Source: an uncultured Oscillospiraceae bacterium
GTDB lineage: Bacteria; Bacillota; Clostridia; Oscillospirales; Oscillospiraceae
Length of the DNA stretch: 33,823 nt
Reading direction: 5' to 3'
Assembly (NCBI GenBank): GCA_934561175.1
Contig: CAKTFW010000014.1
Span: 1-33,823 of the forward strand
Shown here: positions 6,574 to 14,841 of the stretch, piece by piece
Layout of the letters: every line of letters starts with the position of its first letter
How positions within the stretch are numbered: position 1 is the first letter of the stretch
Notes under the pieces: model-generated
Seen by the model: the letters and a program-made list of their open reading frames with translations, nothing else
Told to the model about the DNA's origin: nothing
The model's database searches: none
Translations under genes and position numbers: made by a program

Positions 6574-8643
6574 TTATTCGCTTGTTTTGGCCGCTTCCGC
6601 AATAATCTTTTGCTGAACAACCATGGGCGCTTCCTCATAGCGCGCAAATTCTAAAGTGTACTGGCCACGGCTCTGGGTCATAGAGCGCAGATCAATGGAA
6701 TAACTCATCATTTCTGCCATCGGCACCTCTGCCTCAACCTCTTGATACCCTGCCCGAATCGGGTTCATACCAAGCACACGACCGCGCCGTTTATTCAAGT
6801 CACCCATAATATCACCCAGGTTCGCGTCTGGAATTACAACTTTCAGCGTACCAATCGGCTCCAATAGAACCGGGCTTGCCTCTGGCATACCAGCCTTATA
6901 GGCAAGCTGCGCCGCCGTCTTAAATGCAATTTCTGAAGAGTCCACCGGATGATAAGAACCATCCACCAAGGTACACTTCAGGTAAACAACCGGGTACCCA
7001 GCCAGCGGCCCCTTCACACATGCTTCCCGCAGACCTTTTTCCACGGCCGGGAAGAAATTCTTCGGCACACTGCCGCCAAAGACATTTTCGCAGAATTCCA
7101 TGGTCTCGCTCTCGCCCGGCTCGAACTCAATCCAGACATCGCCAAACTGGCCGCTGCCACCCGTCTGCTTTTTATGCCGCCCCTGTACCTTAACCTTTTT
7201 GCGAATCTTTTCGCGGTAAGCAACGCGCGGCTCCGCCAACTCTGTCTCAACATTAAAGCGATTGCGGAGTTTGGACACCAAAACATCCATCTGAATGTCG
7301 CCCGCCGTTGTCACAACCATCTGGTGTGTTTCTGCATTATTGACAACTGTAAAGGTCGGATCTTCTTCATTCAGGCGTGCCAAGCCGCCTGCGACTTTGT
7401 CGTCCTGTCCCCGCGTCTTTGGCGAAATCGCCTTCGCATAAGTCGGCGGTGCAAACCCAAAACCCTCCAACTTAATAATATAGCCTGGATCGCAGAGCGT
7501 GTCGCCGGTCTTCAGCTTTTCCATCTTTGTAATCGCGCCGATGTCGCCGCAGGTCAACTCTTTGACCTCTTCGCTCTTCTTTCCGCGCATGATGTACATC
7601 CGGCCAAGTTTCTCCGTTGCACCGGTTGTCGCATTATAAAGCGACATATCCGGCCGAATACTGCCGGAGAGGACCTTGACAAAAGAGTATTTACCATACT
7701 GATCCGACATGGTCTTAAAAACAAATGCAGCAGGCAATGCGCCTGGCGCAACCACATATTCAACCGGTTCGCCGTCCTCGTTTACACCAATTTCCGGAAT
7801 TGCTTCCACCGGATTCGGCGCCAACTCAATCAGCGTATCCAACAGGGTCAAAACACCCAATCCGTCAATTGCGCTGCCAAACAGCACCGGAACCAGAGTT
7901 CCCTCGCGAACGCCCTGCCGCAAGCCCTTGAGAACTTCCGCATAGGTAAACTCTTCACCCGCGAAGTATTTCTCCATGAATTCTTCGCTTGTTTCCGCAA
8001 CGGATTCCATCAGTGCGTCATACAGTTCCTTGACAACCGGCTTTTTATTCTCCGGAATTGGAATTTCGCTGCGCTCACCATTTTTCACTTCGTATGCGCG
8101 CTTATTCACGACATCAATGATGCCAACAACTTTCTTATTTTCATCCCAAATTGGGGATGTAACCGGTGCAATATTTTTGCCGAAGTTCTCACGCAGATCG
8201 TTAAACGCGCCGTTATAGTCACCGTTCTCCTCATCTGTTTTCGAGATAAAAATCATCCGGGGCATCTTACGCTCTTCCAGATAGTTCCAAGCCCGCTCGG
8301 TGCCGACGGAAAGTCCGCCGCCTTTCGCCTCGCAGACAATGACGCCAAGATCTACCACGCGAAGCGCTTCCAGCACTTCACCGGCAAAATCGAAGTTACC
8401 TGGGGTGTCCAGAACATTGATCTTACAGCCGTTATATTCCACCGGCGCAACCGCCGTATAAAGCGAAATCTGGCGTTTGATCTCCTCCGGGTCAAAATCG
8501 GAAACGGTATTCCCGTCGACAGGTCTGCCGAGACGAACCAATTTGCCCGTCATATACAGAAAGCTTTCGACCAGAGAGGTCTTACCATTGCCGCTGTGGC
8601 CCAGCAAGCAGACATTGCGAATGTTTTGTACTGAATAAGGCAT
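6574..8643 (-). CDS. EF-G-like translational GTPase (EF-G2 type)
   Basis: A 689-residue GTPase with the domain series of elongation factor G: G domain, domain II, and domains III-V ending in the EF-G C-terminal fold. The P-loop GHSGNGKT is at residues 15-22 and DTPG at 79-82. It belongs to the second, EF-G2-like paralogue group rather than the principal fusA, judged by the short insert-free G domain and the PY.V..IRNV start. Two sites are unusual: the switch I segment reads RQISL where family members usually have RGISI (Gln at 58), and the guanine-recognition motif is SKTD (134-137) instead of NKxD. The start at 8643 has AAAGGGG about nine bases upstream; a GTG at 8670 is less likely. EF-G2 function is unsettled, and some homologues lack translocase activity. 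Confidence 0.9.
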   Translation of the reverse strand: MPYSVQNIRNVCLLGHSGNGKTSLVESFLYMTGKLVRLGRPVDGNTVSDFDPEEIKRQISLYTAVAPVEYNGCKINVLDTPGNFDFAGEVLEALRVVDLGVIVCEAKGGGLSVGTERAWNYLEERKMPRMIFISKTDEENGDYNGAFNDLRENFGKNIAPVTSPIWDENKKVVGIIDVVNKRAYEVKNGERSEIPIPENKKPVVKELYDALMESVAETSEEFMEKYFAGEEFTYAEVLKGLRQGVREGTLVPVLFGSAIDGLGVLTLLDTLIELAPNPVEAIPEIGVNEDGEPVEYVVAPGALPAAFVFKTMSDQYGKYSFVKVLSGSIRPDMSLYNATTGATEKLGRMYIMRGKKSEEVKELTCGDIGAITKMEKLKTGDTLCDPGYIIKLEGFGFAPPTYAKAISPKTRGQDDKVAGGLARLNEEDPTFTVVNNAETHQMVVTTAGDIQMDVLVSKLRNRFNVETELAEPRVAYREKIRKKVKVQGRHKKQTGGSGQFGDVWIEFEPGESETMEFCENVFGGSVPKNFFPAVEKGLREACVKGPLAGYPVVYLKCTLVDGSYHPVDSSEIAFKTAAQLAYKAGMPEASPVLLEPIGTLKVVIPDANLGDIMGDLNKRRGRVLGMNPIRAGYQEVEAEVPMAEMMSYSIDLRSMTQSRGQYTLEFARYEEAPMVVQQKIIAEAAKTSE

Positions 8644-8715
8644 CGTTGTTATCCCCTTTCCTGCCGGCACGCAACAGGTTACGCCGGCTTACCTGTGCTT
8701 TACAGGCATGGATTC

Positions 8716-8744
8716 AGTATACACGATTTTGCACAAACATTCAA
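8716..8744 (-). promoter_or_regulatory. Promoter of the EF-G-like gene
   Basis: On the minus strand TTGAAT (8739-8744) and TATACT (8716-8721) are separated by 17 bases. The leader to 8643 includes a GCCGGC inverted repeat (8663-8668 and 8682-8687) close to the ribosome binding site. Confidence 0.65.
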
Positions 8745-8778
8745 TGAAAATATTGCAAAAACTATACTTTTTTCACAA

Positions 8779-10860
8779 TCAATATCTACCTGCCCAAGTT
8801 GTGACAAGAAAAGACGGGATCATCCAGATCAAAGCAAAGAGCAAAAGATTTGTCGCCGTCGCAACGATAACCGCACCAGACCAGGCCAAAAAGGCCATCA
8901 GTGCCAAGCCCAGAATTCCACAAATCAGATTGACTACCGTACCAACCCGGACGACTGAGACCAGATTTCTGGCACCCAACACGGCATCCACATAAGCCGC
9001 AAAGCTGTCACGCATCAAAAATGCACCGTCCGTATCCATCTCGCGTGACTGCGCGCCAAGCTCGGTCAGTGTAGTGCGGGTATTCATGTTGGGAAATTCC
9101 AGGCGCTCTGCCGGTACCTTGAATTTGTGGTGTACCATCACCGGAGTTATCACAAAGTCCCGCAATGCAAAGATCGGATCCAGATTCTGGCTGCGCACCA
9201 ACGCCTGCAGTGCACCACCGACAGAAACAGCTGGATTATAATTGATTGCAACTACACCAGCCAATACACTGTTCACCGATACATAGACCGCTTGTTTAAT
9301 ATTGGTTCCCTCCGGCAGATGAATTCCCATCAGATGCATAAAACTAAGGGAGCCAACCAGCACTACATCACCATGGATCTCTGCGCCAACGCCGCCACCC
9401 TCATAAGTTCGAAAATTCTCGATTGGCATCAGATGTCCACCCTGCTCCTGCAGCAGCGTGTCAAACAGCACCGATAATCCGCTGCCAGAAGCAACAACTG
9501 CCGTTGCTGCATAGCTCACCATCTGATCCACGCGAAAATCATGGTAAACCTTCAGGCCATTGAGTGAAATACTGCCCTGCGGAAATAAATCCGTATCCTG
9601 AATCACAAGCCCTGCTTCGCCGGAAAGCGCCTTTGCACCTGGCCAACCATAAAATGCTGCGCCGCTGTGCTGCATTCTCCTGGACAAGACTGCAAAAGGC
9701 CGTGCATAACAGTAAAGTGCTGCCAGCGGAAATGCACCGCAGAGCATAATGGCCCACGACCACATCAAGCTTCTTCCCGCCATAAAATGTGTCAGTACTG
9801 CAAACAGAAGCGTGACCAGCACTACCACGGCAGCATATCCCTGCATGATCTTTGTTCCGCTGTCCGTCTCATCCAAACAGGAAGGCAGAAACTGATCTGT
9901 TTTCTCCCGATAATAAATACAGGTTTTATTTTCCCATGCGTTCGCCGCCGCACTGATGCGCCGCCCGGCTGTTTTTCTGCCGGTTACCGTTTTAAGTGTT
10001 CGATAGCAACCAATCTGCCGGTTTTGCTCAGACCAAACGGCTACCAGAAGTGCCAGCTGCACCAATACAAACAGCGGCATTCTCTCGGTGCGATAAGCAC
10101 CTATGCTTTCACCACAGCATACCAGCAGCATCAGCAGAAGATAAGTTTCCAGCAGGAACTCTCGCCGCGCAACCGCTTTTCCGCCCCGGAGCAGCACATC
10201 AATGGCCACCAATGCAGAAACTGCCGTCAAGGCAGCCAGCAGCCAGAATCGCATGGCGTAAGCAGACAATCCCGGAATTGCAAGCGCCGAGAATCGCTCC
10301 ATCAGTGAAACGCCTGTACCAGCCAAAAACAGCAGCAACAGAAGCAGCAGTCGCAGCTTTGCCGCCCCAGCTGCCGTAGCGTAGCCCCGCATTGCTTCCT
10401 CCGGCGACCGCTGGGGCTTTTCCGCCGCCGGCCGTTTCACCCTGGGCGGCCGCTTTTGTTTTTTCGGCTTCTGTTCCGGCTGTACTACTGCCTGAATTTT
10501 CGGTGTATCTGGCGCTGCAGGCTCCTCATAAGTCCACACCTTTTCCGCTTGCTTCGGCGGAGCCGAAATTTGCTCTGTCTGATCAATGATGACAAAATGC
10601 GGTTTCTCCGCTTTCGGCTCTTCCGGTGGTTCCGACGCCGTCTCCGACTCCTCGGATTCTTCCGGCACTTCTGGCGTCTGATGTGTTTCCGGTTCTTCCG
10701 GTGTCGTCTGCACTTCGTCCGCTGTTTCTGCCTCTGCCGCAGGTTTTTCCTTCGGCTGCTTGCTCCAACCGCCAAATTCACGCATAATATCTTCCAGAGA
10801 ATAGGTTTCCTCCTCTGGTGTCTGATTCAGTTGTTCCTGTTTCCCGGAATCAGGTTTCAT
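8779..10860 (-). CDS. Large membrane protein resembling a degenerate P-type ATPase
   Basis: A 693-residue protein. Residues 1 to about 155 are disordered, acidic and Pro/Glu-rich, beginning with a short motif SLEDIMREFGG and ending in a basic patch (KPKKQKRPPRVKRP). About six membrane segments follow. Near residues 375-430 the layout copies a P1-type ATPase: a membrane segment with FPLA where transporters have CPC/CPx, then GEAGLVIQDTDLFPQG where the DKTGTLT phosphorylation loop belongs, with Asp422 kept but the KTGTLT lost. A nucleotide-domain-like stretch follows (GGGVGAEIHGDVVLVG, then VYVSVNSVLAGVVAI). The GDGxND motif of the P domain is absent, and the chain passes to two last membrane segments. 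I infer a pseudoenzyme with no ion pumping. The start at 10860 has AGGAG eight bases upstream, 19 bases after the rlmB stop. Confidence 0.75.
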   Translation of the reverse strand: MKPDSGKQEQLNQTPEEETYSLEDIMREFGGWSKQPKEKPAAEAETADEVQTTPEEPETHQTPEVPEESEESETASEPPEEPKAEKPHFVIIDQTEQISAPPKQAEKVWTYEEPAAPDTPKIQAVVQPEQKPKKQKRPPRVKRPAAEKPQRSPEEAMRGYATAAGAAKLRLLLLLLLFLAGTGVSLMERFSALAIPGLSAYAMRFWLLAALTAVSALVAIDVLLRGGKAVARREFLLETYLLLMLLVCCGESIGAYRTERMPLFVLVQLALLVAVWSEQNRQIGCYRTLKTVTGRKTAGRRISAAANAWENKTCIYYREKTDQFLPSCLDETDSGTKIMQGYAAVVVLVTLLFAVLTHFMAGRSLMWSWAIMLCGAFPLAALYCYARPFAVLSRRMQHSGAAFYGWPGAKALSGEAGLVIQDTDLFPQGSISLNGLKVYHDFRVDQMVSYAATAVVASGSGLSVLFDTLLQEQGGHLMPIENFRTYEGGGVGAEIHGDVVLVGSLSFMHLMGIHLPEGTNIKQAVYVSVNSVLAGVVAINYNPAVSVGGALQALVRSQNLDPIFALRDFVITPVMVHHKFKVPAERLEFPNMNTRTTLTELGAQSREMDTDGAFLMRDSFAAYVDAVLGARNLVSVVRVGTVVNLICGILGLALMAFLAWSGAVIVATATNLLLFALIWMIPSFLVTTWAGRY

Positions 10861-10879
10861 GCCATGTTCTCCTAAACCA

Positions 10880-11662
10880 TCATTTTTTCCGCTGGCGGAC
10901 CGCTTCATAGAGCATAATTGCAGCTGCGGCCGACGCATTCAACGAAGTGATATGTCCATGCATTGGAATCCGCACTTTCACATCACATTGTTCTTCTACC
11001 AACCGGCTCATACCAAATCCCTCAGAACCGATGACAATCGCTGCCGCATCCCGCAGATCTGCCTGATACAAGCTGGTCTGCCCTTCCATTGCAGCGCCAT
11101 AAACCCAGACGCCACGCTTTTTCAGCTCTTGAATTGCCTGTGTCAGGTTTGTCACCCGTGCAATCGGCATATACTCCAATGCACCAGCTGCCGCTTTATC
11201 CACCACCGCCGTCAAGCCGACGCTGCGGCGTTTGGTAATCACAACACCATGCGCACCTGCGCACTCTGCTGTACGGATAATTGCGCCCAAATTATGGGGA
11301 TCCGCCAGTTCATCACAAAGCACCAACAGCGGCGCCTCACCCTTTGCAGCTGCTGCATTCAAGATGTCGTCAATACTGCAGTAAGTATGGGCAGCAACCG
11401 CTGCAATCACGCCCTGATGTGCGCCCGTCGCACTCATGGTGTCCAGCTTTCGGCGATCAACCGAAACCACCACGGCGCCAGCCTGTTTTGCCATCGCCGC
11501 AATGCGGTCGAGCGCCCGGTCCGTGCTGCCTGCAGCCACATAGACTTTATCAATTGTACGGCCAGCGCGAATCGCTTCCAGAATTGCATTGCGGCCCTCG
11601 ATCAAGTCGCTGCGGCTCTCATTTTCCTCGCGTCCGGCACGGTCACTTTTGTAATCGTTCAT
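10880..11662 (-). CDS. rlmB: 23S rRNA 2'-O-ribose methyltransferase, RlmB/TrmH (SpoU) family
   Basis: A 260-residue SPOUT methyltransferase. The N-terminal substrate-binding region runs from LIEGRNAILEAI to HQGVIA (residues about 20-90). The C-terminal SpoU domain shows all three motifs: DPHNLGAIIRTAECAG, IVIGSEGFGMSRL, and IPMHGHITSLNASAAAAI. These form the trefoil knot that binds SAM. RlmB methylates G2251 of 23S rRNA in E. coli; close paralogues act on tRNA, so the exact base is inferred. The first 20 residues are a hydrophilic, charged tail (KSDRAGREENES), a common feature of Firmicutes homologues. It is the first gene of a likely operon with the P-type ATPase-like gene, and has its own strong promoter. 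Confidence 0.92.
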   Translation of the reverse strand: MNDYKSDRAGREENESRSDLIEGRNAILEAIRAGRTIDKVYVAAGSTDRALDRIAAMAKQAGAVVVSVDRRKLDTMSATGAHQGVIAAVAAHTYCSIDDILNAAAAKGEAPLLVLCDELADPHNLGAIIRTAECAGAHGVVITKRRSVGLTAVVDKAAAGALEYMPIARVTNLTQAIQELKKRGVWVYGAAMEGQTSLYQADLRDAAAIVIGSEGFGMSRLVEEQCDVKVRIPMHGHITSLNASAAAAIMLYEAVRQRKK

Positions 11663-11715
11663 ATTCTGTTCTCCAACTTTATCTTTGTATTATTTTTGAA
11701 TCATAGGATTGTTCT

Positions 11716-11744
11716 ATTATAGCATCATATATAATGTGTCTCAA
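11716..11744 (-). promoter_or_regulatory. Promoter of rlmB
   Basis: Minus-strand TTGAGA (11739-11744) and TATAAT (11716-11721) are separated by 17 bases, with an extended -10 TGC. This is one of the best sigma-A matches in the window. Confidence 0.75.
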
Positions 11745-11775
11745 CCCGAATTTACAGAAAATTCATTTTGCTTTG

Positions 11776-11804
11776 TTGCGACATTTTGCATTCTATGCTA
11801 TATT
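11776..11804 (+). promoter_or_regulatory. Promoter of ftsH
   Basis: TTGCGA (11776-11781) and TATATT (11799-11804) are separated by 17 bases, with TGC directly before the -10. The -10 lies within the left arm of a perfect inverted repeat, described as a separate feature. Confidence 0.7.
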
Positions 11805-11820
11805 GGACACAAAATATAGC
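11797..11820. promoter_or_regulatory. Inverted repeat over the ftsH -10 region (operator candidate)
   Basis: GCTATATT (11797-11804) is mirrored exactly by AATATAGC (11813-11820) across 8 bases. It does not match the HrcA CIRCE element or the CtsR direct repeat. It could be a repressor site or a 5' leader hairpin. Confidence 0.45.
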
Positions 11821-11860
11821 ACTATTTTTCTAACACTTATAATAGAAAGGAGGCCGTTTC

Positions 11861-13840
11861 TTGAACGGACAAAAACCTGATAATAACCAAAATAACGACG
11901 AGAAACGCCCTGGCAGGCAGTACCTGCCGCTTGTTGTGATTGCACTGCTCATCACAATGCTTTTCAACTATGTCTACAGCGCATTGACAACTGCATCGAT
12001 GTCTCCCATTACCTATACCGAGTTTTTAACAATGATGGAGAACGACGAGTTGGATTCCGTACAGTTTCAGTCTGACCGCGTCCTGATTCTCTCCAAGCGT
12101 GAGGCCAGCAAACCAGCTGCAGAGCAGGAAATTCTCTACACTGCCCTGATTCCGAATTTGGAACTCTCTGATCTGACGAAAGCGCTGGATGCCAAGGGCG
12201 TGGAATACGAAGGAAAAATTGTCGAGACACCAAATCCGATTCTCAGCTTTATCGTTTCCTGGATTCTGCCGATCGCGATTATGTATCTGATCTTCTCGCT
12301 GCTGATGCGCAATTTGAGCAAGCACATGGGCGGTGGCGGCGGCATCATGGGCATCGGCCAGAGCAAGGCCAAAGTCTATATGGAAAAGCAAACCGGTGTC
12401 ACTTTTGCTGATGTCGCCGGCCAGGACGAGGCAAAGGAAGCACTGGAAGAAATCATTGATTTCCTTCATAATCCTGACAAATACGCCGCAATCGGCGCAA
12501 AACTTCCCAAGGGCGCATTGCTGGTTGGCTCCCCCGGCACCGGTAAAACACTGCTGGCCAAGGCAGTTGCAGGCGAAGCCAATGTTCCTTTTTTCTCCAT
12601 TGCCGGTTCTGACTTTGTAGAAATGTTTGTCGGTGTCGGTGCAAGCCGTGTCCGTGATTTGTTCCAGCAGGCTGCCAAGCAAGCACCTGCCATCATCTTC
12701 ATTGATGAAATTGACGCCATCGGCAAAAGCCGTGATTCTAAATTCGGCGGAAATGATGAACGGGAACAGACGCTCAATCAGCTGCTCTCTGAAATTGACG
12801 GTTTTGATTCTTCAAAGGGCGTTGTGATTCTCGCCGCGACGAACCGACCGGAAATTCTGGACAAGGCATTGCTGCGTGCAGGCCGGTTCGACCGCCGTAT
12901 CATTGTCGATCGTCCAAACCTTGCAGGCCGCTACCAGACGCTACGCGTCCACACCCGGAACATCAAGCTGGCTGAGGATGTGGATCTCAACAAAATTGCG
13001 CAGGCAACCGCCGGCGCTGTTGGCGCGGATCTTGCCAATCTGGTAAATGAGGCTGCCCTGCGAGCAGTCCGGCATGGCCGTAAAGCTGTCAATCAGGAGG
13101 ACCTGCTGGTCTCTTTTGAAGTTGTCATCGCCGGCACGGAAAAGAAGGGCACCGTGCTGACCGATATGGAAAAGCGCATTGTCTCCTATCATGAGGTTGG
13201 CCATGCGTTGGTCGCTGCACTGCAAAAGCACTCGCAGCCGGTTTCCAAAATCACCATTGTCCCCCATACCTCCGGCGCGCTCGGTTATACAATGCAAACA
13301 CCGGAAGAAGAAAAATACCTCAATTCCAAAGATGAGCTTCTGGTGGAGCTGCGTACCCTGCTGGGCGGCCGCGCTGCAGAATATGTGGTCTTTGGAACCA
13401 AGACAACCGGTGCCGCCAACGACATCGAACGCGCTACCGATTTGGCTCGGAAGATGGTCATGCAGTATGGCATGTCCGACCGTTTTGGCCTGATGGCGCT
13501 TTCCAACACCGGAAATCAATATCTAGACGGTTCCGCCATGGTAAACTGTGCAGACTCTACCGCCGCTGCGGCAGATGAAGAGGTACAAAAGCTGCTCTCC
13601 AGCTGCTATCAGGATGCGATCGATACCCTGCAGCAAAACCGTGCGCTGCTGGACGATATTGCGCTGTATCTGCTGCAGAAAGAAACCATTACAGGCGAGG
13701 AATTTATGGCTTATATCAACGCCGACACAAAGTCTTTGCCTGCTGCAAATACAGAATTCCCCGCAGAAACACATCCCGAATCAGAATCTTCTGCACCAGA
13801 CGATACCGATCCAACGCACGATTCCGACACAGAATCGTAA
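11861..13840 (+). CDS. ftsH: ATP-dependent zinc metalloprotease FtsH
   Basis: A 659-residue membrane-anchored AAA+ protease that degrades misfolded membrane proteins and short-lived regulators. Two membrane segments lie near residues 25-45 and 130-150, flanking an extracytoplasmic region. The AAA+ module has Walker A GSPGTGKT at 223-230 (Ser replaces the usual Pro at the second position) and Walker B IIFIDEID at 278-285. The zinc site HEVGH is at 444-448 (usually HEAGH). The acidic tail of about 30 residues (after residue 625) is low-complexity Ser/Asp/Glu/Pro. Translation starts with TTG at 11861, supported by AAAGGAGG nine bases upstream and the absence of a better ATG. It is followed by its own terminator and diverges from rlmB. 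Confidence 0.97.
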   Translation: MNGQKPDNNQNNDEKRPGRQYLPLVVIALLITMLFNYVYSALTTASMSPITYTEFLTMMENDELDSVQFQSDRVLILSKREASKPAAEQEILYTALIPNLELSDLTKALDAKGVEYEGKIVETPNPILSFIVSWILPIAIMYLIFSLLMRNLSKHMGGGGGIMGIGQSKAKVYMEKQTGVTFADVAGQDEAKEALEEIIDFLHNPDKYAAIGAKLPKGALLVGSPGTGKTLLAKAVAGEANVPFFSIAGSDFVEMFVGVGASRVRDLFQQAAKQAPAIIFIDEIDAIGKSRDSKFGGNDEREQTLNQLLSEIDGFDSSKGVVILAATNRPEILDKALLRAGRFDRRIIVDRPNLAGRYQTLRVHTRNIKLAEDVDLNKIAQATAGAVGADLANLVNEAALRAVRHGRKAVNQEDLLVSFEVVIAGTEKKGTVLTDMEKRIVSYHEVGHALVAALQKHSQPVSKITIVPHTSGALGYTMQTPEEEKYLNSKDELLVELRTLLGGRAAEYVVFGTKTTGAANDIERATDLARKMVMQYGMSDRFGLMALSNTGNQYLDGSAMVNCADSTAAAADEEVQKLLSSCYQDAIDTLQQNRALLDDIALYLLQKETITGEEFMAYINADTKSLPAANTEFPAETHPESESSAPDDTDPTHDSDTES

Positions 13841-13853
13841 AATAACGCTCCCA

Positions 13854-13887
13854 AAGCAAGGTTTGGAATTCCAAACCTTGCTTTTTT
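13854..13887 (+). terminator. Intrinsic terminator after ftsH
   Basis: AAGCAAGGTTTGG (13854-13866) pairs perfectly with CCAAACCTTGCTT (13871-13883) around AATT and ends in a T run. Its 3' arm also contains the -35 of the mscS promoter. Confidence 0.92.
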
Positions 13888-13906
13888 ACGCCTTCAATCC
13901 TATAAT
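13878..13906 (+). promoter_or_regulatory. Promoter of the mscS-like gene, overlapping the ftsH terminator
   Basis: TTGCTT (13878-13883) and a perfect TATAAT (13901-13906) are separated by 17 bases. The -35 lies inside the descending arm of the ftsH terminator. Confidence 0.65.
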
Positions 13907-13939
13907 ACCTTCATAATGTTATGAAAGGAGCCGTTTTTC

Positions 13940-14743
13940 ATGCTGAACCCAAGCGCAATTTCGTCCTTTTTTGCATCTCTTACCGTCTCTACTGTGATCC
14001 CCGCAATCCTGATTCTGATTGTTGGTCTTATCGCAGTAAAGCTTCTGCTGAAGTTGTTCCGAAAGGCACTGGAACGATCAAAATTAGAGCGATCTCTCCA
14101 TACTTTTCTGCTCTCTACCATGCGGATTCTGCTCTATGCAATTCTGGCTTTAATTGTCGCTGGTACCCTTGGAATCAATGTCACCTCACTGGTCGCTGTC
14201 CTGAGTGTCGCCTCTCTGGCACTTTCCCTTGCCGTACAGGGCGTACTTTCCAATCTGGCTGGTGGATTGCAAATTTTAACCACACATCCCTTCCGTGTCG
14301 GTGATTATGTAGAATTTGGTGGGATTTCCGGTACCATTGCAGAAATCGGCCTTGTCTATACCCAGATCACCACTGTGGATAATAAAGAGATTTTCGTACC
14401 CAACAGTGAGGTCTCTACTTCCAAAATCATCAATTATACAACCGAAAATACCCGGCGCGTTGATCTTACCTTTACTGCATCGTATGACAGTCCAGTTGAA
14501 GATGTCAAAACTGCACTGTTTGACGCTGCAGCCAGAGTCCCGACCATTTTGAATGATCCTCCCATTTTTGTCCGTGTTCTGAAATATAACGATTCTAATA
14601 TCGAATATGTTGTCCGTGCCTGGACAAGCACTGCAGATTACTGGGACTCCTACTTTGATCTGACAGAAAATGTCAAAAAGGTCTTCGATGAGAAACACAT
14701 TATAATGACTTATCCGCATCTCAATGTTCACATGGATCAATAA
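13940..14743 (+). CDS. mscS: Small-conductance mechanosensitive channel (MscS family)
   Basis: A 267-residue membrane channel that opens on hypo-osmotic shock. Three membrane helices lie at about residues 17-37, 57-76 and 80-105. The third is the Gly/Ala-rich pore helix (SLALSLAVQGVLSNLAGGLQIL) typical of MscS. The beta domain follows with HPFRVGDYVEFGGISGTIAEIG and IFVPNSEVSTSKIINYT, and the C-terminal alpha/beta cytoplasmic cage region completes the fold. Length is close to that of E. coli MscS (286). The start at 13940 has AAAGGAG about eight bases upstream. It is a single-gene unit closed by a strong terminator just before the eut operon. Confidence 0.95.
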   Translation: MLNPSAISSFFASLTVSTVIPAILILIVGLIAVKLLLKLFRKALERSKLERSLHTFLLSTMRILLYAILALIVAGTLGINVTSLVAVLSVASLALSLAVQGVLSNLAGGLQILTTHPFRVGDYVEFGGISGTIAEIGLVYTQITTVDNKEIFVPNSEVSTSKIINYTTENTRRVDLTFTASYDSPVEDVKTALFDAAARVPTILNDPPIFVRVLKYNDSNIEYVVRAWTSTADYWDSYFDLTENVKKVFDEKHIIMTYPHLNVHMDQ

Positions 14744-14760
14744 ACAATTTTGTTAATTTC

Positions 14761-14799
14761 TGAGCCGCTTCACATTTTTGTGAAGCGGCTCATTTTTTT
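14761..14799 (+). terminator. Strong intrinsic terminator between mscS and the eut operon
   Basis: A perfect 14-base stem (14761-14774 with 14779-14792) around TTTT is followed by seven T. It ends 43 bases before eutG, so it either isolates the operon or acts as a controlled attenuator in its leader. Confidence 0.93.
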
Positions 14800-14841
14800 C
14801 GCATGGTTGGAAATACTACGGGAGAAAAGGACGGTGATTCT

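Noticed and set aside
6949..8634. Plus-strand open frame of 561 codons opposite the EF-G-like gene
   Set aside because: It lies wholly antisense to a conserved gene, lacks a ribosome site and gives a Cys/His/Arg-rich sequence typical of a shadow frame.
14745..14756. AACAA-TT-TTGTT palindrome between mscS and the terminator
   Set aside because: Short and AT-rich; could easily occur by chance next to the stop codon.
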